A DNA stretch of 64,000 bases from Actinomadura atramentaria DSM 43919 (GTDB taxonomy: Bacteria; Actinomycetota; Actinomycetes; Streptosporangiales; Streptosporangiaceae), in assembly GCF_000381885.1 (NCBI RefSeq), contig NZ_KB907219.1, positions 155,855 through 219,854 on the forward strand, read 5' to 3'. A model generated the notes under the pieces. That model had not been told where the DNA came from. It searched no databases and saw nothing but the letters and a program-made list of their open reading frames with translations. Position 1 is the stretch's first letter. Every line of letters begins with the position of its first letter. Shown here piece after piece: positions 1 through 9,514 of the stretch. Position numbers and translations under genes: made by a program.

Positions 1-81
1 GGCCGGGTGGGCGGTCCGTCCGGGAATCGGTGCGGCGATCTCGGCTTAACGCCGCGAACCGGCCACGGATAAGCTCGGCTC

Positions 82-1323
82 ATGCGATCGTGGTCCGCTC
101 CCGAAGTCCCCAGCCTCACCGCCGCCGGGCTGCCCGCGGCGACCGGGCCGCTCCGCCTCTACGACACCGCGGCGGGCGGGGTCCGCGCGACCCGGCCGGG
201 GCCGACGGCGCGGATGTACGTCTGCGGGATCACCCCCTACGACGCGACGCACCTCGGGCACGCCAACACCTATCTGGCGTTCGACCTGGTCAACCGGGTG
301 TGGCGCGACCTCGGGCACGACGTCCTGTACGTCCAGAACGCCACCGACGTCGACGACCCGCTGCTGGAACGTGCCGAGCAGACCGGCGAGGACTGGCGGG
401 CCCTCGCGGACCGCGAGATCGAACTGTTCCGTGACGACATGACGGCGCTGCGGGTCCTGCCGCCCGCGCACTACGTGGGCGCGGTCGAGGCGATCCCGCT
501 GGTCGTGGAGATGATCGAAAAGCTGCGCGGGAAGGACGCCGCGTACACCGTCGACGGCGACGTCTACTACCCCGTCGCCGCCGACCCGTCGTTCGGCGCG
601 GTCAGCCGCCTGGACCGGGCCGCGATGGCGCCGCTGTTCGCCGAGCGCGGCGGCGACCCCGACCGGGCGGGCAAGCGCGACCCGCTGGACGCGCTGCTGT
701 GGCTGGCACGCCGCCCCGGCGAGCCCGGCTGGGAGTCCCCGTTCGGCGAGGGCCGCCCCGGCTGGCACGTGGAGTGCGCCGCGATCTCGCTGGAGCACCT
801 CGGCATGGCGTTCGACGTGGAGGGCGGCGGCTCGGACCTGGCGTTCCCGCACCACGAGATGAGCGCCGCGCACGCCCAGGTCGCGACGGGGGAGGCCCCG
901 CACGCCCGCGCCTACGTCCACGCGGGCATGGTCGCGCTCGACGGCGAGAAGATGTCCAAGTCGCGCGGGAACCTGGTGTTCGTGTCGAAGCTGCGCGCGT
1001 CCGGCGCGGACCCGATGGCGATCCGGCTGGCGCTGCTCGCGCACCACTACCGGTCGGACTGGGAGTGGACGGACGGGCAGCTCGCCGCGGCCGCCGAGCG
1101 GCTGGCGCGGTGGCGCGCGGCGGTCGAGCGCCCGGTGGGCCCGGACGCGGCCGCGACGGCGGCGCGGGTCCGCGAGCGGCTGGCCGACGACCTGGACGCT
1201 CCGGCGGCGGTCGCGGCGGTGGACGCCTGGGCCGACGCGGCGCTGCTCGGCGAGGGCGACGACCCGGCCGCGCCCGCGCACGTCCGCGCCCTCGCCGACG
1301 CTCTCCTCGGCGTCGCGCTCTGA
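82..1323 (+). CDS. mshC: MshC, cysteine:glucosaminyl-inositol ligase of mycothiol synthesis
   Basis: This 413-residue enzyme joins cysteine to glucosaminyl-inositol with ATP, the third dedicated step of mycothiol synthesis, in the cytosol. It is a class I cysteinyl-tRNA synthetase paralogue. Visible features are zinc-type Cys48 (MYVCGITPYDATHLGH), the HxGH signature at residues 57-60, Cys232 with HHE at 257-259 completing the metal site, and the KMSKS loop at 290-294. Length fits MshC; it lacks the C-terminal tRNA-binding extension of CysS. The ATG lies six bases after a TAAGCT -10 box (70-75) without a Shine-Dalgarno, so the mRNA is probably leaderless. It converges on the MpaB gene. Confidence 0.96.
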   Translation: MRSWSAPEVPSLTAAGLPAATGPLRLYDTAAGGVRATRPGPTARMYVCGITPYDATHLGHANTYLAFDLVNRVWRDLGHDVLYVQNATDVDDPLLERAEQTGEDWRALADREIELFRDDMTALRVLPPAHYVGAVEAIPLVVEMIEKLRGKDAAYTVDGDVYYPVAADPSFGAVSRLDRAAMAPLFAERGGDPDRAGKRDPLDALLWLARRPGEPGWESPFGEGRPGWHVECAAISLEHLGMAFDVEGGGSDLAFPHHEMSAAHAQVATGEAPHARAYVHAGMVALDGEKMSKSRGNLVFVSKLRASGADPMAIRLALLAHHYRSDWEWTDGQLAAAAERLARWRAAVERPVGPDAAATAARVRERLADDLDAPAAVAAVDAWADAALLGEGDDPAAPAHVRALADALLGVAL

Positions 1324-1385
1324 CCATCCGCTGACCCGCCGCCGATCCCTGCGGCCGGGCGTGCCGCCGCGCCCGCCCGCGCGGA

Positions 1386-2252
1386 TCAGCGGGCCGCCGA
1401 GCGGCGGGCGCGGCGGGCGAGGCGCCGGCGGGAGCGCCACAGCAGCAGCGGCGCCCCGGCGCGGCGCAGCGGGCCGGGGACGAGCCGGTACCCGAACGCG
1501 CCCGTCCGCAGCAGGAACCACAGGAACCGCTCGCGGCGCGGCCCCCACGGCAGCCCGTACTGCTCGCGGATGCGCGGCGGCAGCAGCCCGGCGGTGATGT
1601 ACCGGTTGAGCCACAGCGCGGGCCCGAGCCAGCGCAGCTTGCGCGCCCACAGCACGGCGCGGGCGACCTCGCGGCCGGTGTCGGTGACCTCCAGCGACGC
1701 GATCATGCCGTCCACGTAGGCGCGGAACGCGGGCAGGTCGGCGGGCTGCGCGCCGGGCGGGCAGCCGAGGACGTCCGCGACGTACCGGGCCTGGTCGACG
1801 TACGCGGCCGACAGGTCGCCGCCGGGGGAGCCGAGGACCCGCTCGTGGACGTACAGCGCGGCATCGGTGAGCGTCGCGTTCACCCAGACCTGAAGGTCGG
1901 GGTCGTTCCCGGAGTAGCCGGGCCCGGTGATGCGCTCGTGCATGCGGCGGATGCCGCGGCCGAGCCGCTCGGCCTCCTCGGGCGTGCCGAACGCGACGAT
2001 GGTGAGGAAGTCCAGCGTCCCGAACAGCCGGTCGAGGGGCCGTTCGCGCATGTCGCTGTGGTCGGCGACGCCCTGGGCGACCTTCGGGTGCGCGACCTGC
2101 AGCAGCAGCGCGCGGCCCGCCGCGAGCATGACGGCGGGTTCGGCGGCCAGCCGCCGCAGCACGTCCCGCGGCGGCGCGGCGGCCGGGGCCTCGGGGGCTG
2201 CGGGCGGCCCGGACGCGGGTCCGGGGGCGGGCGCGGGAGTCTGCGGGGTCAA
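1386..2252 (-). CDS. MpaB-family oxygenase-like protein (DUF2236)
   Basis: The protein belongs to the DUF2236/MpaB family, named after a rubber-degrading latex-clearing-type oxygenase; heme binding and oxygenase activity are known for a few members and only inferred here. Typical segments are the helix around QVAHPKVAQGVADHSD, a histidine-containing MHERITGPGYSG stretch, and the C-terminal RIREQYGLPWGPRRE motif. I place the start at TTG 2252 because GGAAGG sits six bases upstream; an in-frame GTG at 2306 would add 18 low-complexity residues. A TAGGGT box at 2330-2325 could be its promoter. It is read in the same direction as the two genes upstream. Confidence 0.75.
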   Translation of the reverse strand: MTPQTPAPAPGPASGPPAAPEAPAAAPPRDVLRRLAAEPAVMLAAGRALLLQVAHPKVAQGVADHSDMRERPLDRLFGTLDFLTIVAFGTPEEAERLGRGIRRMHERITGPGYSGNDPDLQVWVNATLTDAALYVHERVLGSPGGDLSAAYVDQARYVADVLGCPPGAQPADLPAFRAYVDGMIASLEVTDTGREVARAVLWARKLRWLGPALWLNRYITAGLLPPRIREQYGLPWGPRRERFLWFLLRTGAFGYRLVPGPLRRAGAPLLLWRSRRRLARRARRSAAR

Positions 2253-2386
2253 GACGGTCCTTCCGCCGGTGCGTGCGCCGGGCGCGGCCCCAGCATCGTC
2301 GCGCACCGGCGGACGCCCCGCAAGACCCTATTGACAGGATGCCAACAACGGGCCGCGCACTCCGTCGCGGAGTACGGGAACACCGC

Positions 2387-3031
2387 TCACAGCAGCCCGG
2401 CGAGTCGGTACAGCACCAGCGACCCCGCCACCGCGACGTTCAGGCTCGTGCCCGTCCCGACCATCGGGATCTCCACCGCCGCGTCCAGCAGGTCCAGCGC
2501 CTCGGCGGGGATGCCGTGCGCCTCGTGGCCGAGCACCGCCACCGTCCGGGTCCGGGCGGCGGGCAGGTCCGCCAGCCGCACCGCCTCGTCCGCCAGCTCG
2601 ACGCCGACGACGCGGCTGCCCGCGTCCCGCTGGCGGGCGAGCCAGCCCAGCGGGTCGTTGACCCAGTGGACGCACGACCGCCGCCGCAGCGTGTTGCCGC
2701 GCGCCAGCGCCTCCGGCACCCACGGGAACCGCGGCACCGCCAGGCACGCGCCGACCGCGTCGCACGTCCGCAGCAGCGTGCCGAGGTTCGCGCCGTGCAG
2801 CGGCCACAGCGGCGCGGCGATCAGATGGTCCCAGCAGGCGTGCGCGGCGCGGCGGCGGTCGCGGCGCAGCTCGCGGCGGGGACGGACGCGGATCGCGGGC
2901 GCGGCGCCCGCCGGGCGGCTCACCGGCCGCGGGCGGCTCCGCCCGGAACGAGGGAAACGATCATGAGAGGGCGCACTCGTCGGCGTGCGCGGGCCATCGG
3001 CGGGGCCGGGGACCGGCCCGTTCCCCGCCAT
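2387..3031 (-). CDS. TrmH/SpoU-family RNA 2'-O-methyltransferase
   Basis: This 214-residue protein has the three SPOUT motifs in order: NLGTLLRTCDAVG, VLGHEAHGIP and IPMVGTGTSLNVAVAGSLVLYR (the last two form the knot that binds S-adenosylmethionine). Such enzymes methylate ribose 2'-OH in tRNA or rRNA; the exact target cannot be read from the sequence. The final motif has the NVAVA core expected for TrmH-like members. The N-terminal 45 residues are Arg/Pro-rich and poorly defined, so the true start may be downstream of 3031. It sits in tandem after the PAC2 gene with a 15-base gap. Confidence 0.85.
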   Translation of the reverse strand: MAGNGPVPGPADGPRTPTSAPSHDRFPRSGRSRPRPVSRPAGAAPAIRVRPRRELRRDRRRAAHACWDHLIAAPLWPLHGANLGTLLRTCDAVGACLAVPRFPWVPEALARGNTLRRRSCVHWVNDPLGWLARQRDAGSRVVGVELADEAVRLADLPAARTRTVAVLGHEAHGIPAEALDLLDAAVEIPMVGTGTSLNVAVAGSLVLYRLAGLL

Positions 3032-3046
3032 CGTAGCGGCCCCGGC

Positions 3047-3889
3047 TCAGCCCGCGTCGCGGCGCCGCAGGTAGCGCTCGAAGTCGCGGGCGATGGCGTC
3101 GCCGCTGGCCTCGGGCAGGTCGGTGGCGTCCTTCTGCTCCTCCAGCGTCCGCACGTACTCGGCGACCTCGGAGTCCTCCTCGGCCAGCTCGTTGACGCCG
3201 TTCTCCCAGGCGCGCGCCTCCTCGGGCAGCTCGCCCAGCGGGACGGTGATGTCCAGCAGGTCCTCCACCCGCCGCACCAGTGCCAGCGTCGCCTTCGGCG
3301 ACGGCGGCTGCGCGACGTAGTGCGGCACCGCCGCCCACAGCGACACGGTGCTCAGGTCCGCCGCCGCGCACGCCTCCTGCAGCACGCCGAGGATGCCCGT
3401 CGGGCCCTCGTAGCGCGTCGGCTCCAGGCTCAGCGCCGCGACCAGCCCCGGCTCGGACGCCGACCCCGTCACCGGCACCGGCCGGGTGTGCGGGGCGTCG
3501 GCCAGCAGCGCGCCGAGCAGGACGACCCGCCCCGCGCCGAGGCCGGTCATGAGGTCCACCAGCTCCGCGCAGAACGACCGCCACCGCATGTTCGGCTCGA
3601 TCCCGTGGACCAGCACCACGTCGCGGCCGCCGGGCAGCCGCGCCCGCGTCACCCGCGTCGTCGGCCAGACGATGCCGCGGCTCTCCCCGTCGGTCAGCTC
3701 GACCGTGGGCCGCGTCACCTGGAAGTCGTAGTAGTCCTCGGGGTCCACCTCGGCGACCGGGACCGACTCCCACGCCGCCGCGAGGTGCCGCACGACCCCG
3801 CTCGCGGCCTCGCCCGCGTCGTTCCACCCCTCAAAGGCGGCGACGACGACGGGATCGACCAGTTCAGGCACGCTCTCCCGCTCGACCAC
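3047..3889 (-). CDS. PAC2-family protein
   Basis: This 280-residue protein has the PAC2 fold signature, beginning VVAAFEGWNDAG and continuing through VLVHGIEPNMRWRSF and an LLGALLADAPHTRPVPVTGSA stretch. PAC2 proteins are named after a eukaryotic proteasome-assembly chaperone; actinobacterial members trimerise, but their function is unproven. The C-terminal 60 residues are acidic and helical (ELAEEDSEVAEYVRTLEEQ). The gene lies about 21 kb from the proteasome genes, so a shared role is only a guess. The ATG at 3889 follows a purine-rich AAGGAGG-like stretch. Confidence 0.88.
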   Translation of the reverse strand: MVERESVPELVDPVVVAAFEGWNDAGEAASGVVRHLAAAWESVPVAEVDPEDYYDFQVTRPTVELTDGESRGIVWPTTRVTRARLPGGRDVVLVHGIEPNMRWRSFCAELVDLMTGLGAGRVVLLGALLADAPHTRPVPVTGSASEPGLVAALSLEPTRYEGPTGILGVLQEACAAADLSTVSLWAAVPHYVAQPPSPKATLALVRRVEDLLDITVPLGELPEEARAWENGVNELAEEDSEVAEYVRTLEEQKDATDLPEASGDAIARDFERYLRRRDAG

Positions 3890-4064
3890 GCGCTGCCTCC
3901 TTCCGACGTCGGGTACAGCGTCACCGGACGGCGCGGTATTTCCGGGAACCCTGGCCCGCGCAAGATCGGTTGAGGGCCAGCCTACGTCCTCGCGGGGAGG
4001 CCCACCCCTCCGTCGCGCGGCCGGGCGCCGGACCGGCCCGCGCGGCGGGAGGCGGCCGGCGTCG

Positions 4065-4529
4065 TCAGCGCTTGCCGCCCTCGGTGGTGTGGACGATCAG
4101 GACGTCGCACGGCGACCGGTGCGACAGGTTCGCCGGCACCGACCCGAGCAGCCGCCCGGCGAGGCTGTTGAGCCCCCGGTTCCCGACGACGACGAGGTCG
4201 GCGGCGCGGTCCTTGGCGATCCCGGAGATGACGTCCACGGCGTCGCCCTCGACCGCGATCTCCTCGATGTCCTTGGCGCCCGCCGCGACGGCCCGCTCGC
4301 GCGCGGCGCGCAGCGCGTCGTCGGCCGGGGTCGAGCCCTGCACCTTGTAGGCCAGGTCGCCGAGCCGGTCGGCGGCGTTCAGCCGCTCCCGCTCGGGCAT
4401 CGGGCTGTAGGCGGACGCGAGCAGCAGCGTGGCGCCGGTGGCGGCGGCGAGCTGGGCGGCGCGGTCCACCGCCCGGAACGAGGTCGACGAGCCGTCGGTG
4501 CCGACGAGGATGGTGCGGTACGCGCTCAT
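4065..4529 (-). CDS. Universal stress protein (UspA family)
   Basis: This is a single-domain UspA protein of 154 residues starting MSAYRTILVGTDGS. The ATP-binding motif G-x2-G-x9-GS is present near the C-terminus (GNRG then GSVPANLSHRSPCDVL), so it is of the nucleotide-binding class. ATG 4529 is chosen because AAGGAG lies six bases upstream; longer in-frame starts have no ribosome site. A perfect 12-base palindrome (4537-4548) overlaps the leader. Such proteins respond to hypoxia or starvation; the specific role here is unknown. Confidence 0.92.
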   Translation of the reverse strand: MSAYRTILVGTDGSSTSFRAVDRAAQLAAATGATLLLASAYSPMPERERLNAADRLGDLAYKVQGSTPADDALRAARERAVAAGAKDIEEIAVEGDAVDVISGIAKDRAADLVVVGNRGLNSLAGRLLGSVPANLSHRSPCDVLIVHTTEGGKR

Positions 4530-4536
4530 GCCGCTC

Positions 4537-4548
4537 CTTACCGGTAAG
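4537..4548. promoter_or_regulatory. Palindrome overlapping the Usp leader
   Basis: CTTACCGGTAAG is a perfect 12-base palindrome that covers the ribosome-binding region of the minus-strand universal stress gene. It lies about 145 bases upstream of metH on the plus strand. A dimeric repressor could use it, but no particular regulator is identifiable. Confidence 0.35.
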
Positions 4549-4691
4549 TAGTCTGGGAGGGGCACGTTATCGGTCCCATGCCCGGTACGCCACGGTCTGG
4601 GCGACATGATCGGGTGACCCGCGTCGCGCTCGCTTCTCAAAGCGTGGACGGCCCGCGAGGACGCGCCGCCGCCCGGCTATGGTGGGGCACC

Positions 4692-7600
4692 ATGAGCACT
4701 CCCAGCACCCCGTCTTTGCGTCAGGCCCTGAAACAGCGCGTCGTCGTGGCCGACGGGGGCATGGGAACGATGCTCCAGGACGCCGGGCCCACCCTCGACG
4801 ACTTCGAGGGCCACGAGGGCTGCAACGAGATCCTCAACGTCACCCGGCCCGACATCGTCCGCTCCGTCCACGCCGCCTACTTCGAGGCGGGCGTCGACTG
4901 CGTCGAGACCAACACCTTCGGCGCCAACCTCGGCAACCTCGGCGAGTACGGCATCACCGACCGGATCTACGAGCTGTCGGAGGCGGGCGCGCGGCTGGCC
5001 CGCGAGGTCGCCGACTCCTTCGCCACCCCCGACCGGCCCCGGTACGTCATCGGCTCGGTCGGCCCCGGCACCAAACTGCCGACGCTCGGCCACATCACCT
5101 TCGCCGAACTGCGCGACGCCTACCAGCGCAACGTCGAGGGCCTGATCGCGGGCGGCGCGGACGCCGTCCTGGTGGAGACCTGCCAGGACCTGCTGCAGGC
5201 CAAGGCCGCGCTGATCGGCGCGCGCCGCGCCATCGACGCCGCGGGCGCCGACACCGTCCTCATCGGCCAGGTCACCATCGAGCAGAACGGCGCGATGCTG
5301 ATGGGCTCGGAGATCGGCGCCGCGCTCACCGCGCTGGAGCCGATGGGCATCGACCTGATCGGGCTGAACTGCGCCACCGGCCCCGCCGAGATGAGCGAGC
5401 ACCTGCGCTACCTGTCGCGGCACGCGCGCATCGGCCTGTCGTGCATGCCGAACGCGGGCCTGCCGGAGCTGACGTCCGACGGCGCGCGCTACCCGCTGAC
5501 GCCCGCCGAGCTGGCCGACGCCCACGACACCTTCACCCGCGAGTTCGGGCTGTCGCTGGTCGGCGGCTGCTGCGGGACGACGCCCGAGCACCTGCGGCAC
5601 GTCGTCGAGCGGGTCCGGGGCCGGGAGATCGCCGAGCGCGACCCGCGCCCGGAGGCGGGCGCGTCGTCGCTGTACCAGCACGTCCCGTTCCGGCAGGACA
5701 CGTCCTACCTGGCGATCGGGGAGCGCACCAACGCCAACGGCTCCAAGGCGTTCCGCGAGGCGATGCTGGAGCGGCGCTGGGACGACTGCGTCAAGATCGC
5801 CCGCGACCAGGCCCGCGACGGCGCGCACATGCTCGACCTGTGCGTCGACTACGTCGGCCGCGACGGCGTCGCGGACATGCGCGAGCTGGGCTTCCGGTTC
5901 GCGACGGCGGCGACGCTGCCGATCGTGCTGGACTCCACCGAGGTCGACGTCATCGTCGCCGGGCTGGAGACCCTCGGCGGCCGGGCCGTCATCAACTCGG
6001 TGAACCTGGAGGACGGCGACGGCCCCGACTCGCGGATGGCGCGGCTCATGCCCGCCGTCAAGGAGCACGGCGCGGCCGTCATCGCCCTGACCATCGACGA
6101 GCAGGGCCAGGCCCGCACCGCCGAGAAGAAGGTCGAGATCGCGTCCCGCATCATCGAGATGCTGACCGGCACCTGGGGGATGCGCGTCGAGGACATCATC
6201 GTCGACACCCTCACCTTCACCATCGGCACCGGCCAGGAGGAGTCGCGCCGCGACGCCCTGGAGACCATCGAGGCGATCCGGGGGCTGAAGGCCCGCTACC
6301 CCGACGTGCAGACCACCCTCGGCCTGTCCAACGTCTCGTTCGGCCTGAACCCGGCCGCCCGCATCGTGCTGAACTCGGTGTTCCTGCACGAGTGCGCCGA
6401 GGCCGGGCTGGACTCGGCCATCGTCCACGCGTCCAAGATCCTGCCGATGGCGCGCATCCCTGAGGAGCAGCGGCAGGTCGCCCTCGACCTGGTGTACGAC
6501 CGGCGCGGCGACGGCTACGACCCGCTGCACCGCTTCATGGAGCTGTTCGAGGGCGTCGACACGGCCGCGATGAAGGCCGACCGCGCCGCCGAGCTGATGG
6601 CCCTCCCGCTGTGGGACCGCCTCAAGCGCCGCATCGTCGACGGCGAGCTCGACGGCCTGGGCGCCGACCTGGACGCGGGCCTGGCCGAGCGCCCCGCCCT
6701 CGCCATCGTCAACGAGGTCCTGCTGGACGGCATGAAGACCGTCGGCGAGCTGTTCGGGTCCGGCGAGATGCAGCTCCCGTTCGTCCTGCAGAGCGCCGAG
6801 GTCATGAAGACCGCCGTCGCCTACCTCGAACCCCACATGGAGAAGTCCGACGACGGCGGCAAGGGCCGCATCGTCCTGGCGACCGTGAAGGGCGACGTCC
6901 ACGACATCGGCAAGAACCTCGTGGACATCATCCTGTCCAACAACGGCTACGAGGTCGTGAACATCGGCATCAAGCAGCCGATGAACGCGATCCTGGAGGC
7001 CGCCGAGAACGAGCGCGCCGACGTCATCGGCATGTCCGGCCTGCTGGTGAAGTCCACGGTCGTCATGAAGGAGAACCTCCAGGAGCTGAACGCCCGCGGG
7101 CTCGCCGGCCGCTGGCCCGTCCTGCTCGGCGGCGCGGCCCTGACCCGCGCCTACGTCGAGCAGGACCTCGCCGAGCTGTACGAGGGCGAGGTCCGCTACG
7201 CCCGCGACGCGTTCGAGGGCCTGCGGCTGATGGACGCGTTCATGGCCGTCAAGCGCGGCGAGGAGGGCGCGACCCTGCCGCCGCTGCGCGAGCGGCGCGT
7301 CAAGAGGGGCGCGACCCTCAAGGTCACCGAGCCCGAGGAGATGCCCGCCCGCTCCGACGTCGCCCTGGACAACAAGGTCCCCGCGCCGCCGTTCTTCGGC
7401 GACCGGATCGTCAAGGGCATCCCCCTCGCCGACTACGCGGCGTTCCTCGACGAGCGCGCCACCTTCATGGGGCAGTGGGGCCTCAAGCCCGCGCGCGGCG
7501 GCGACGGCCCGAGCTACGAGGAGCTGGTCGAGACCGAGGGCCGTCCGCGGCTGCGGATGTGGCTGGACCGCGTCCAGACCGACGGCCTGATCGAGGCCGC

Positions 7601-8168
7601 CGTGGTGTACGGCTACTTCCCGGCCGTCAGCGAGGGCGACGACCTGGTCGTCCTCAACGCCGACGGCTCCGACCGCGAGCGGTTCACCTTCCCGCGCCAG
7701 CGCCGCGACCGGCACCTGTGCCTCGCGGACTTCTTCCGGCCCCGCGACTCCGGCGAGACCGACGTCGTGGCGTTCCAGCTCGTCACGGTCGGCTCCCGCA
7801 TCGCCGAGGCCACCGGCGAGCTGTTCGCCAGGAACGCCTACCGCGACTACCTCGAACTGCACGGGTTGTCGGTGCAGCTCACCGAGGCGCTGATGGAGTA
7901 CTGGCACGCCCGCATCCGCTCGGAGATCGGGTTCGGCGCGGAGGACTCCGAGGACGTCTCGGACTTCTTCAAGCTCGGCTACCGGGGCGCGCGCTACTCC
8001 TTCGGCTACCCCGCCTGCCCGGACCTGGAGGACCGCGCCACCCTCGTGCGGCTGCTGCGGCCCGAGCGGATCGGCGTGACCCTCACCGAGGAGCTGCAGC
8101 TCACCCCCGAGCAGTCGGCGGACGCGATCGTCGTCCACCACCCCGAGGCGAAGTACTTCAACACCTGA
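4692..8168 (+). CDS. metH: Cobalamin-dependent methionine synthase MetH
   Basis: MetH transfers methyl from methyltetrahydrofolate to homocysteine through methylcobalamin. All four modules are present in 1158 residues: the homocysteine domain with zinc ligands Cys227, Cys293 and Cys294; the pterin-binding domain beginning YLAIGERTNANGSKAF; the cap and B12 domain with cobalt ligand His737 in DVHDIGKNL; and the SAM-dependent activation domain ending with RYSFGYPACPD. The ATG at 4692 follows a TATGGT box by eight bases and lacks a Shine-Dalgarno, suggesting leaderless initiation. I see no cobalamin riboswitch in the roughly 160 bases upstream. Confidence 0.97.
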   Translation: MSTPSTPSLRQALKQRVVVADGGMGTMLQDAGPTLDDFEGHEGCNEILNVTRPDIVRSVHAAYFEAGVDCVETNTFGANLGNLGEYGITDRIYELSEAGARLAREVADSFATPDRPRYVIGSVGPGTKLPTLGHITFAELRDAYQRNVEGLIAGGADAVLVETCQDLLQAKAALIGARRAIDAAGADTVLIGQVTIEQNGAMLMGSEIGAALTALEPMGIDLIGLNCATGPAEMSEHLRYLSRHARIGLSCMPNAGLPELTSDGARYPLTPAELADAHDTFTREFGLSLVGGCCGTTPEHLRHVVERVRGREIAERDPRPEAGASSLYQHVPFRQDTSYLAIGERTNANGSKAFREAMLERRWDDCVKIARDQARDGAHMLDLCVDYVGRDGVADMRELGFRFATAATLPIVLDSTEVDVIVAGLETLGGRAVINSVNLEDGDGPDSRMARLMPAVKEHGAAVIALTIDEQGQARTAEKKVEIASRIIEMLTGTWGMRVEDIIVDTLTFTIGTGQEESRRDALETIEAIRGLKARYPDVQTTLGLSNVSFGLNPAARIVLNSVFLHECAEAGLDSAIVHASKILPMARIPEEQRQVALDLVYDRRGDGYDPLHRFMELFEGVDTAAMKADRAAELMALPLWDRLKRRIVDGELDGLGADLDAGLAERPALAIVNEVLLDGMKTVGELFGSGEMQLPFVLQSAEVMKTAVAYLEPHMEKSDDGGKGRIVLATVKGDVHDIGKNLVDIILSNNGYEVVNIGIKQPMNAILEAAENERADVIGMSGLLVKSTVVMKENLQELNARGLAGRWPVLLGGAALTRAYVEQDLAELYEGEVRYARDAFEGLRLMDAFMAVKRGEEGATLPPLRERRVKRGATLKVTEPEEMPARSDVALDNKVPAPPFFGDRIVKGIPLADYAAFLDERATFMGQWGLKPARGGDGPSYEELVETEGRPRLRMWLDRVQTDGLIEAAVVYGYFPAVSEGDDLVVLNADGSDRERFTFPRQRRDRHLCLADFFRPRDSGETDVVAFQLVTVGSRIAEATGELFARNAYRDYLELHGLSVQLTEALMEYWHARIRSEIGFGAEDSEDVSDFFKLGYRGARYSFGYPACPDLEDRATLVRLLRPERIGVTLTEELQLTPEQSADAIVVHHPEAKYFNT

Positions 8169-8189
8169 CCGTCGCGAGAGGTGAACCCC

Positions 8190-8873
8190 GTGCCGCGTTC
8201 CACCGGGCCGCAGGCCGTCCTGTTCGACATGGACGGCCTGCTCGTCGACTCCGAGCGGCTGTGGCTGGAGGTCGAGGAGGAGACCGTCGCCCGGCTCGGC
8301 GGGACGTGGGGCGAGGAGCACCAGCGGGCGCTCATCGGCGGCTCGCTGGACCGCGCCGCCGTCTACATGCTGGAGCTGACCGGCGCGGACGTCCCGCCCG
8401 AGCGGATCGGCGACTGGCTGCTGGAGGGCATGATCACGCGGCTCGGCGCGGGCGTGCCGCTGCTGCCGGGCGCGCGGGAGCTGCTGGCGGAGGTCCGCGC
8501 GGCGGGCGTCCCGGCGGGCCTGGTGTCCTCCAGCTACCGGTGCCTGATCGAGGCGGCCCTGGACGTGATCGGCCGCGAGCACTTCGCGGTGACCGTCGCG
8601 GGCGACGAGGTCGCGCGCACCAAGCCCGACCCCGAGCCGTACCTGACGGCGGCGGCGCGGCTCGGCGCCGACCCGGCCGCCTGCGTGGCGCTGGAGGACT
8701 CGCCGAACGGCCTGGCGGCGGCGGAGGCGGCGGGCTGCGCGGTGGTCGCGGTGCCCTCGGTGCTGCCGATCGCGGCTGCGCCGGGACGGACGGTGGTGGC
8801 GTCGCTGCACGACGTGGACCTGGACCTGCTGCGCTCGCTCGTGGCGGACCGCCCGCGCACGCCCGTCTCATGA
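8190..8873 (+). CDS. HAD-superfamily phosphatase (subfamily IA)
   Basis: This 227-residue hydrolase has HAD motif I VLFDMDGLLVDSE, motif II GLVSSSYR, the motif III lysine in VARTKPDPEPY and motif IV LEDSPNGLAAAEAAG. It is of the beta-phosphoglucomutase-like/phosphatase group; the substrate is unknown. GTG 8190 is preferred because AGAGGTGA ends six bases upstream; GTG 8181 lies inside that site. The gene follows metH by about 20 bases and is probably cotranscribed with it. Confidence 0.9.
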   Translation: MPRSTGPQAVLFDMDGLLVDSERLWLEVEEETVARLGGTWGEEHQRALIGGSLDRAAVYMLELTGADVPPERIGDWLLEGMITRLGAGVPLLPGARELLAEVRAAGVPAGLVSSSYRCLIEAALDVIGREHFAVTVAGDEVARTKPDPEPYLTAAARLGADPAACVALEDSPNGLAAAEAAGCAVVAVPSVLPIAAAPGRTVVASLHDVDLDLLRSLVADRPRTPVS

Positions 8874-9082
8874 TCGTTTCGTGTCCGGTGCGAGACCGTC
8901 CGGTGACCTGACCGTTATTTTTTGGGTTATGTCCTAACTTGCATCCCAGGAGTCCGCTCCGGGACGCATCCCGCCGGAGGATGAGGCCGCGCCGGACGCG
9001 AACCGTCCCTCCGGAGGATCATCCCGGCCGCATACGGTGTGAAGATGGGGAGAAGCGGCACCGTACGGAGTGAGGGACCGAA

Positions 9083-9514
9083 ATGAGCCACGCAGCCATC
9101 GACGCCGTCTGCTACGGCGTGACGATCCTCGGGCTGGTCATCAGCTGGGCGCTGTACCGCCGCCGGGGCGCGGCGACGGCGCTGCGGGGCGTGTCCCTGT
9201 CGCTGGTCCCGGCCGCCGCGGCGCTCACGAACGTCACGGGCTTCTTCCTCGGCCTGGCGTTCAACCCGATCCGCTGGCTGGGCGTCGGCGCGGCCGGGCT
9301 GGCCGCGGTGCTGTACCTGACCTCGGGCGCGATGCTCAGCCGCCGCGCGGGCGGCGACGACGCGCCGGCCGGGGGCGGCGGTGGCGGCGGCGGCAAGGAG
9401 CGCCGCCGGGAGGGCGGCGGGCGGGCGGTGGAGTCCCCGCGTCAGCAGGCCGCGCCGGTCGACCCCGACCTGGCCGACATCGAGGAGATCCTGCGCAACC
9501 GCGGCATCAAGTAG
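9083..9514 (+). CDS. Small conserved membrane protein of unknown function
   Basis: I do not recognise a named family. The 143-residue product has three hydrophobic segments (about residues 7-24, 38-60 and 64-84), then a polar tail with an eight-glycine run near residue 100. It ends in the acidic-then-basic helix DLADIEEILRNRGIK, which looks conserved and cytosolic. The ATG follows GAGGGACC. A TACGGT box about 50 bases upstream is a plausible -10. The 209 bases before the gene otherwise hold an AT-rich patch near 8915-8940 and no gene. Confidence 0.65.
   Translation: MSHAAIDAVCYGVTILGLVISWALYRRRGAATALRGVSLSLVPAAAALTNVTGFFLGLAFNPIRWLGVGAAGLAAVLYLTSGAMLSRRAGGDDAPAGGGGGGGGKERRREGGGRAVESPRQQAAPVDPDLADIEEILRNRGIK

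Noticed and set aside
4530..4691. Cobalamin riboswitch before metH
   Set aside because: The upstream gap is only about 160 bases, no B12-box-like element was found, and the start looks leaderless.
4677..8810. Very long minus-strand reading frame opposite metH
   Set aside because: It mirrors metH codon bias in GC-rich DNA, has low-complexity Arg/Gly/Val/Asp composition and no recognisable domain.
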